A stretch of DNA of 64,000 bases from Amycolatopsis balhimycina FH 1894 (GTDB taxonomy: Bacteria > Actinomycetota > Actinomycetes > Mycobacteriales > Pseudonocardiaceae), in NCBI RefSeq assembly GCF_000384295.1, contig NZ_KB913037.1:5094868-5158867 (forward strand), in the 5' to 3' direction. The notes beneath the pieces were generated by a model. It was not told the DNA's origin, did not search any database, and worked only from the letters and a program-made list of their open reading frames with translations. Below, piece by piece: positions 59,225 to 64,000 of this stretch (positions are counted from its first letter, which is position 1; each line of letters starts with the position of its first letter). A program made the translations under genes and the position numbers.

Positions 59225-60280
59225 TCAGGGGGTCGTCAGTGCGACCACGGTGCCTTCGACGCCGGAGCGGTGCGCGGCCTCGATCACCCGCAGGGCCTCG
59301 ACCGAGGACGCCGGGTCGACCGGGAACTCGCCTTCGCCGCGCAGCGCGTCGCGAACCTGGGCGTAGAACTGCTCGTAGCGGCCGGTCTCGGTGGGCACGG
59401 TCCGGACGTCGCTGCCGACGCCGATCTTCCCGGCGTCCGCGGCGGGTTCCACGCCCCAGCCTTCGTCGCCGGGCCGCAGCCCCGCCTTGATCTGCGGTTC
59501 CTGCACGTCGAGGCCGTACTTGGTGAAGGTCGCCCGGTCGCCGAGCACCCGGAACCGCGGGTTCTGCGTGCCCGCGAGGGCGGTCGCCCACAGGTGCGAG
59601 CGGACGCCGTTCGCGTGGTGCAGCGCGACGAAGACGTCGTCGTCGACCTGGACGCCGTCGCGGCGGCGGTCGGCCTCCGCGTAGACCCGCGTGACCGGGC
59701 CGAACAGCTGCAGCGCTTGGTCGACGATGTGCGCGCCGAGGTCGTAGAGCAGGCCGCCGGCCTCGGCCGGGTCGCCGAACTCGCGCCAGTTGTCCTTGGG
59801 CTTCGGCACCCAGCGGTCGTAGCGGGACTCGAAGCGGAAGACGCCGCCGAGCTGTCCGGAGTCGAGGACCTTCCGCACGGTGAGGAAGTCGGAGTCGAGC
59901 CGCCGGTTCTGGAAGACCGTCAGGCCGACGCCTGCCGCCTTCGCCGCGGCGACGACCTGCTCGGCTTCGGCGGCGGTGGGCGCGAACGGCTTGTCGACGA
60001 CCACCGGCAGGCCGGCTTCGATCGCCCGCAGCGCGAGCGGGACGTGCGTGCGGTTCGGCGTGCTGACCACGACCAGGTCGAGATCGCCGGCCCGCTCGAA
60101 CAACGCGTCGGCGTCGGGCACGATCTCCGCGCCCGGGTGGTCGATGCGGGCCTGGGCGGCGTTGCCGGACGTCGTGATGACCGCCGGGGTCAGCCCGGGC
60201 GTCGCCGCCACCAGGGGTGCGTGGAAAACGCGGCCCCCGATGCCGTACCCGAGGATGCCCACGCGCAAGTCGTCCGCCAT
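59225..60280 (-). CDS. Gfo/Idh/MocA family oxidoreductase
   Basis: A 351-aa NAD(P)-dependent oxidoreductase. The Rossmann motif is GILGYGIGGRVFHAPL (residues about 8-23); the family EKP motif appears as DKPFAPT; the C-terminal sugar-binding domain includes GGLLYDLGAHIVDQAL. It likely oxidises a sugar or inositol derivative. ATG 60280 is chosen, with ATG 60286 and 60289 as alternatives. It is divergent from a ROK regulator across an inverted repeat, so its substrate pathway is probably under ROK control. Confidence 0.88.
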   Translation of the reverse strand: MADDLRVGILGYGIGGRVFHAPLVAATPGLTPAVITTSGNAAQARIDHPGAEIVPDADALFERAGDLDLVVVSTPNRTHVPLALRAIEAGLPVVVDKPFAPTAAEAEQVVAAAKAAGVGLTVFQNRRLDSDFLTVRKVLDSGQLGGVFRFESRYDRWVPKPKDNWREFGDPAEAGGLLYDLGAHIVDQALQLFGPVTRVYAEADRRRDGVQVDDDVFVALHHANGVRSHLWATALAGTQNPRFRVLGDRATFTKYGLDVQEPQIKAGLRPGDEGWGVEPAADAGKIGVGSDVRTVPTETGRYEQFYAQVRDALRGEGEFPVDPASSVEALRVIEAAHRSGVEGTVVALTTP

Positions 60281-60288
60281 ACCCATCA

Positions 60289-60309
60289 TTAAACAACAGC
60301 GTTGCCTAA
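60289..60309. promoter_or_regulatory. Candidate ROK operator
   Basis: TTAAACAAC-AGC-GTTGCCTAA is a 9+3+9 inverted repeat matching at 7 of 9 arm positions. It lies between the divergent oxidoreductase and ROK starts, in the expected place for a shared operator. Confidence 0.55.
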
Positions 60310-60335
60310 CTAGCCAGCCGTGGGAAGATCCAGTC

Positions 60336-61394
60336 ATGGCGGACACCGGGGTGAACCTGCGCGACGTGCGCGAGCACAACCGTGCCCTGCTGCTCACCCA
60401 CATCCTGCGCGCCGGTGGCCTCAGCCGCGTCGAGCTCGCCGAACGCACCGGGCTCACGCAGCAGGCCGTCTCCAAGATCGTGCCCGAGCTGCTCGACACG
60501 GGCCTGCTGGACGAACAGCGCCAGCCGTCCACGGGCGTCGGCAAGCCCCGCACCCGGTTGACCATCCGGGCCGGCGCCCGCCACGCGCTCGGCGCGCGGC
60601 TGGACCGCGACGAATACCGCGTGCTGCGCACCAACCTCATCGGCGAGGTCGAGGAGACGGCGGGCGGCCCGCTGCCGGCCGGTTTCACCCCCGAACAGGC
60701 CGTCGAAGCCATCGGCGCCACCGCACTCGAACTCGCCGACGGCTTCGACGTGCTCGGCCTCGGCCTCGGCGCGGTCGGCCCGCTGGACCACCTCGCGGGC
60801 CTGGTCCGGGACGCGACGAACATGCCCGGCTGGCACGACGTCCCCCTGCGTGACCTGCTCGAAAAGCGGACCGGGCTGCCCGTCACGCTCGACAAGAACA
60901 CCAACGCCGCCGCGTTCGCCCGGCTCTGGCCGCACGGCGAGCCGACGGCGACCGCGGTGGTGCTCGTCGGCACCGGAATCGGCGTCGGCCTGCTGATCGA
61001 CGGACGGCTCTACCGCGGGCCACGCACCAACGCGGGTGAGTTCGGGCACACCACGATCGCCTACGACGGCCCCCGCTGCGCCTGCGGGCGGCGCGGCTGC
61101 GTCGAGATCATGGCCAAGCGGGCCCCCGACACGCGGACCGCCGCCGGCTTCCTCGGGATCGGGCTCGCCGACCTCGTGCAGGTGCTCGACCTCGAGCGGA
61201 TCGTGCTGGCCGGACGCGCGGTGCGGGACGAGCCGGACGTCCACCGCGAAGCCGTTTCGGCGCGGCTCGAGGAACTGCTGCCGCTGCCGCACTGGCAGCG
61301 CATCGAAGTCGTCGAAGACGGCTCCGGCGAGGAGCTCGTCACCCGCGGCGCCGCGGCCGAGGTCCTGGCCTCGTACTACGCGAATCCGGCATGA
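60336..61394 (+). CDS. ROK family transcriptional regulator
   Basis: A 352-aa repressor. Residues about 15-65 form a MarR-like HTH (ALLLTHILRAGGLSRVELAE, RTGLTQQAVSKIVPELLDTG). The ROK domain follows, with LVGTGIGVGLLIDG, NAGEFGHTT and the zinc motif CACGRRGCVE. The expected kinase active-site Asp region is replaced (LDKNTNAAAF), as in regulators that bind sugars without phosphorylating them. GGGAAG precedes ATG 60336. The adjacent divergent Gfo/Idh gene is the likely target. Confidence 0.9.
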   Translation: MADTGVNLRDVREHNRALLLTHILRAGGLSRVELAERTGLTQQAVSKIVPELLDTGLLDEQRQPSTGVGKPRTRLTIRAGARHALGARLDRDEYRVLRTNLIGEVEETAGGPLPAGFTPEQAVEAIGATALELADGFDVLGLGLGAVGPLDHLAGLVRDATNMPGWHDVPLRDLLEKRTGLPVTLDKNTNAAAFARLWPHGEPTATAVVLVGTGIGVGLLIDGRLYRGPRTNAGEFGHTTIAYDGPRCACGRRGCVEIMAKRAPDTRTAAGFLGIGLADLVQVLDLERIVLAGRAVRDEPDVHREAVSARLEELLPLPHWQRIEVVEDGSGEELVTRGAAAEVLASYYANPA

Positions 61395-61442
61395 TCACCG
61401 GCTTCACCGCCGCGCGCGCCGATCACCGATACGATCCGCCTC

Positions 61443-62993
61443 GTGCCAGAGGAGACCACGCGGGAGCCGGAGCCCGGGCCCGTGACACTGACCCGGGCGG
61501 AACGGGTCGTCCCGAGCTGGAACGACCCGCTGGCGGCGGCGGTCACCAGACCCCTCGGCGGGCCGCTCGGTGAGCACGCGGCGGTCGGCAGGCACTGGTT
61601 CTGGTCCCCGCAGCGCGTCGGGCTGCTGCTGGCGACCCTGGCGCTGATGCTCTGCTGGTTCGGCAAGGGCTCCTGCATCCAGCAGTACCAGGACTCCAGC
61701 GGCGCCACCCAGCTCGACTGGCGCGCGGGCCGCCCGTTCGTCGCCATGTGCTACTCCGACATCGTGCCGCTCTACGGCGCCGAGCGGCTCGACCGGCCGG
61801 CCACCTTCCCGTATTACACGTCGTGGAAGGAAAGCTCGCAGACCGCCGAGAACAACACCCGGTACATGGAGTACCCGGTGTTCACCGGCCTCTTCCAGTG
61901 GGCGAACGCGAAGCTCGCGGCGGGCTGGCTGAACGTCGCCCAGTCCGGCTGGCTGCCCGGCGCGCTGCCCGTGGCGATCTACTTCGACATCACGGCGTTC
62001 TTCCTGTCCCTCGCCTGGCTGATCACCGTGTGGGCGACCGGCCGGACGGTGAGACGCCGTCCGTGGGACATGGTGCTGGTGGCGGTCTCGCCGCTGGTGC
62101 TGGTGCACGCGTTCACCAACTTCGACGCGATCGCGACCGCGTTCACCGCGACCGGCCTGCTGGCCTGGGCGCGCAAGCGGCCCCTGCTCGCCGGGCTGCT
62201 GCTCGGCCTGGGCGCGACCGCGAAGCTCTACCCGCTCTTCCTGCTCGGCGTGCTGTTCGTGCTGTGCCTGCGCGCGGGGAAGCTCACGCCGTTCTGGAAG
62301 ACCGCGGGCGCCGCCGTCGTGACGTGGCTGGCGGTGAACGCGCCGTTCATCCTCACCGCGACCCGCGGCTGGTGGGAGTTCTTCCGGATGAGCACCCTGC
62401 GGCCGATGGACCCGGACTCGCTGTACAACGCCTTCTCGTACACCACCGGCTGGGCCGGGTTCGACGGCGTGCTGCAGAAGAACCAGACGCCGACGTACCT
62501 GAACATCACGGTGGCCGTGCTGTTCCTGACCTGCTGCGCGGGCATCGCCTACCTGGCGCTCGCCGCGCCGCGACGGCCGCGCGTCGGCCAGCTCGCGTTC
62601 CTCGTGGTGGCCGCGTTCCTGCTGACGAACAAGGTGTGGAGCCCGCAGTACTCGCTGTGGCTGGTGCCGCTGGCGGTGCTCGCGATCCCGCGCTGGCGGC
62701 TGCTGCTCGGCTGGATGCTGATCGATGCCGTCGTGTGGGTGCCGCGGATGTTCTACTACCTCGGCGTCGACCACAAGGGCCTGCCGGAGGGCTGGTTCCT
62801 CGGCACGGTCGCGGTCCGCGACCTCGCCGTCGTGGGCCTGTGCGTGCTGGTGGTCCGGGAGATCTACCGCCCGGCCACCGACCTGGTCCGGCTGGACGGC
62901 GACGACGACCCGGCGGGCGGCTTCCTCGACGGCGCCCGGGACGTGATCATCCCGAACGCCGTCCGGCGCCGCCGGAAAGCCGTGGCCGTCTAA
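61443..62993 (+). CDS. GT87-type membrane glycosyltransferase (Rv0051-like)
   Basis: A 516-aa polytopic protein with about ten transmembrane helices. It has the polyprenyl-phosphomannose-dependent GT-C layout: an acidic segment early after the first helix (CYSDIVPLYGAERLD), then FTNFDAIATAFTATGLLAWARKRPLLAG and KVWSPQYSLWLVPL. Mycobacterial Rv0051, next to ponA1, is of this type, so gene order supports the call. The acceptor is unknown. TACGAT (61430-61435), 7 nt before GTG 61443, suggests a leaderless mRNA. Confidence 0.85.
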   Translation: MPEETTREPEPGPVTLTRAERVVPSWNDPLAAAVTRPLGGPLGEHAAVGRHWFWSPQRVGLLLATLALMLCWFGKGSCIQQYQDSSGATQLDWRAGRPFVAMCYSDIVPLYGAERLDRPATFPYYTSWKESSQTAENNTRYMEYPVFTGLFQWANAKLAAGWLNVAQSGWLPGALPVAIYFDITAFFLSLAWLITVWATGRTVRRRPWDMVLVAVSPLVLVHAFTNFDAIATAFTATGLLAWARKRPLLAGLLLGLGATAKLYPLFLLGVLFVLCLRAGKLTPFWKTAGAAVVTWLAVNAPFILTATRGWWEFFRMSTLRPMDPDSLYNAFSYTTGWAGFDGVLQKNQTPTYLNITVAVLFLTCCAGIAYLALAAPRRPRVGQLAFLVVAAFLLTNKVWSPQYSLWLVPLAVLAIPRWRLLLGWMLIDAVVWVPRMFYYLGVDHKGLPEGWFLGTVAVRDLAVVGLCVLVVREIYRPATDLVRLDGDDDPAGGFLDGARDVIIPNAVRRRRKAVAV

Positions 62994-62996
62994 AAC

Positions 62997-63770
62997 TTAG
63001 CCGAGCTTCTCCCGCAGGTAGGCGATGTCGGCGGCCTGGCCGTCCGCCGGTGTCTCGACGACGACCGGGGCGCCCGCCGCCCGGGCGACGCCGACCAGCA
63101 CCTCGGGGTCGATCGTGCCGTCGCCCTCGATGACGTTCGCGTGCCGGTCGCGGGTCGAGCCGAACTCGTCGCGGGAGTTGTTGAGGTGCACCAGGTCGAT
63201 CCGGCCGGTGATGGCCTTGACCTTCTCGACGGCGGTCTCCAGGTCCCAGCCCGCGGCGAACCCGTGGCAGGTGTCCAGGCAGAACCCGGCGCCGAACTCG
63301 CCGACCTTGTCCCACAGCCGGGCGATCACGTCGAGGTCGCGCGTCATCGCGTTCTCGCCGCCCGCGGTGTTCTCGATCAGGATCGGGACCTTGAAGCCGC
63401 CCTTTTCCTGCTCGCGCTCGAACAGCTTGCGCCAGTTGTCCAGCCCGGCCTCGACGTCGTCGTTCGCGCCGACGTGCCCGCCGTGCACGATCAGGCCCTT
63501 CGCGCCGATCGCGGCGGCGCCGTCCGCGTGCTGCGTGACGTTCTTGCGCGACGGGATCCGGATCCGGTTGTTCAGCGAAGCCACGTTGATGAGGTACGGC
63601 GAGTGGATGAACACCTCGACCGGGTCGGCCTGGATGGCTTCGCCGTGCGGGTGTGGCTTCGGGGCCTTCCAGCCTTGGGGGTCGGAGAGGAAGAACTGGA
63701 CGACGTCGGCTTTGCGCTCGGCGACCGCGGTCAACGGGTCGTCGTCACGGACATGGGCGCCAATCAGCAT
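62997..63770 (-). CDS. nfo: Endonuclease IV-like (deoxyribonuclease IV) protein
   Basis: A 257-aa TIM-barrel protein with the endonuclease IV metal ligands: FIHSPYLINVA, IVHGGHVG, ILIENTAGGENA, FCLDTCHGFAAGWD, LVHLNNSRDEFGS and RDRHANVIEGDG. It would cleave DNA 5' of abasic sites in base-excision repair. ATG 63770 follows TAGCGT (63778-63783) by 7 nt, a leaderless arrangement, so it is preferred over GTG 63779. It is convergent with the GT87 gene, 3 nt apart. Confidence 0.88.
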   Translation of the reverse strand: MLIGAHVRDDDPLTAVAERKADVVQFFLSDPQGWKAPKPHPHGEAIQADPVEVFIHSPYLINVASLNNRIRIPSRKNVTQHADGAAAIGAKGLIVHGGHVGANDDVEAGLDNWRKLFEREQEKGGFKVPILIENTAGGENAMTRDLDVIARLWDKVGEFGAGFCLDTCHGFAAGWDLETAVEKVKAITGRIDLVHLNNSRDEFGSTRDRHANVIEGDGTIDPEVLVGVARAAGAPVVVETPADGQAADIAYLREKLG

Positions 63771-63880
63771 GCCGAGCACGCTACTCCGGACGGATTTTCG
63801 CCCGCTGGGACCGGTTGGTGACGCTCGTGGAGTACCGTGAGCGCGTTCCGTGATCCAGATTGGTCCGACTGCCGGAGGGC

Positions 63881-64000
63881 ATGATGGGGAAGCACGTCGC
63901 CCGGATCACCGCACTGGGTTTCACGCTGGCCGCGTCCGTCGCGCTGGTGGGGCCGGGCGTCGCGAACGCCGACCCGACCCTCGGCGGGGACTGCCAGGCC
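63881..64000 (+). CDS. Partial secreted protein cut by the right edge
   Basis: Only 40 codons are visible. ATG 63881 or ATG 63884 follows GGAGG. The N-terminus is a signal peptide: a basic start (MGKHVARI), a hydrophobic core (ALGFTLAASVALVGPG) and a cleavage site near VANA-DPTLGGD. The mature start has one Cys. The family cannot be told from this fragment. Confidence 0.7.
   Translation, partial: MMGKHVARITALGFTLAASVALVGPGVANADPTLGGDCQA

Noticed and set aside
1..64000. tRNA, rRNA, insertion sequences, phage integration sites
   Set aside because: I looked for CCA-ending cloverleaf-like segments, rRNA-conserved sequence, transposase motifs and terminal repeats, and found none I could support by eye. 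A tRNAscan/Infernal run would be decisive.

Overview
The window is about 70% G+C, densely packed, and rich in GTG starts and leaderless starts. It looks like chromosomal DNA from a filamentous actinomycete of the Pseudonocardiaceae, most like Amycolatopsis; this is an inference from protein style and intergenic palindromes, not a database match. Several blocks keep the gene order of Mycobacterium: htdX-fabG4 facing fadA2, pckG near trmB, and ino1, padR, DUF5318, ponA and GT87 in series. In mycobacteria that last block lies near oriC. I see no rRNA, tRNA, CRISPR array, transposase or integrase.

Layout. 1-5.3 kb: a lipid block with an SCP2 protein, a TetR regulator, a MaoC hydratase, FabG4 and FadA2, joined by a shared CTACT-N4-AGTAG operator. 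5.3-9.6 kb: DoxX, an isolated AAA ATPase flanked by A+T-rich DNA, a 49-aa protein, a MarR-GNAT fusion and a ceramidase-like membrane protein. 9.6-13.7 kb: a monocarboxylate symporter with its DUF3311 partner, a secreted peptidase-like hydrolase and a small XRE regulator. 13.7-18 kb: two F420-type monooxygenases, an ABC transporter and a stand-alone EndoU-like protein, mostly overlapping by 4 nt.

18-20 kb: pckG behind a leader hairpin. 20.2-25.6 kb: an EF-hand-like acidic protein, then a co-directional run of two dynamin-like GTPases, a short GrpE-like protein and an unrecognised 215-aa protein. 25.7-30.1 kb: a two-component system, a DUF559-type nuclease-like protein and an SDR/TetR pair. 30.3-33.8 kb: two tandem paralogous ABC-2 modules. 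34-41 kb: trmB, a FtsX-type ABC exporter and a second two-component system transcribed divergently from it. 41-47 kb: an amidohydrolase, an SDR, a secreted SdrD-like repeat protein, a PhoX phosphatase with a possible PHO box, and a HAD phosphatase.

47.6-50.7 kb: an ECF sigma factor with a membrane partner, then ino1 and padR. 50.9-59.2 kb: DUF5318 and three tandem class A penicillin-binding proteins. 59.2-64 kb: a Gfo/Idh oxidoreductase and a ROK regulator sharing an operator, a GT87 mannosyltransferase, an endonuclease IV-like protein and the start of a secreted protein.

Most genes belong to known families. The parts most worth pursuing are the dynamin/GrpE cluster, the triplicated PBPs with a shared juxtamembrane tail motif, the stand-alone EndoU-like protein, the two-site TetR operator, the pairs of DnaA-box-like nonamers, and a GC-rich repeat read in frame inside an ABC membrane gene.
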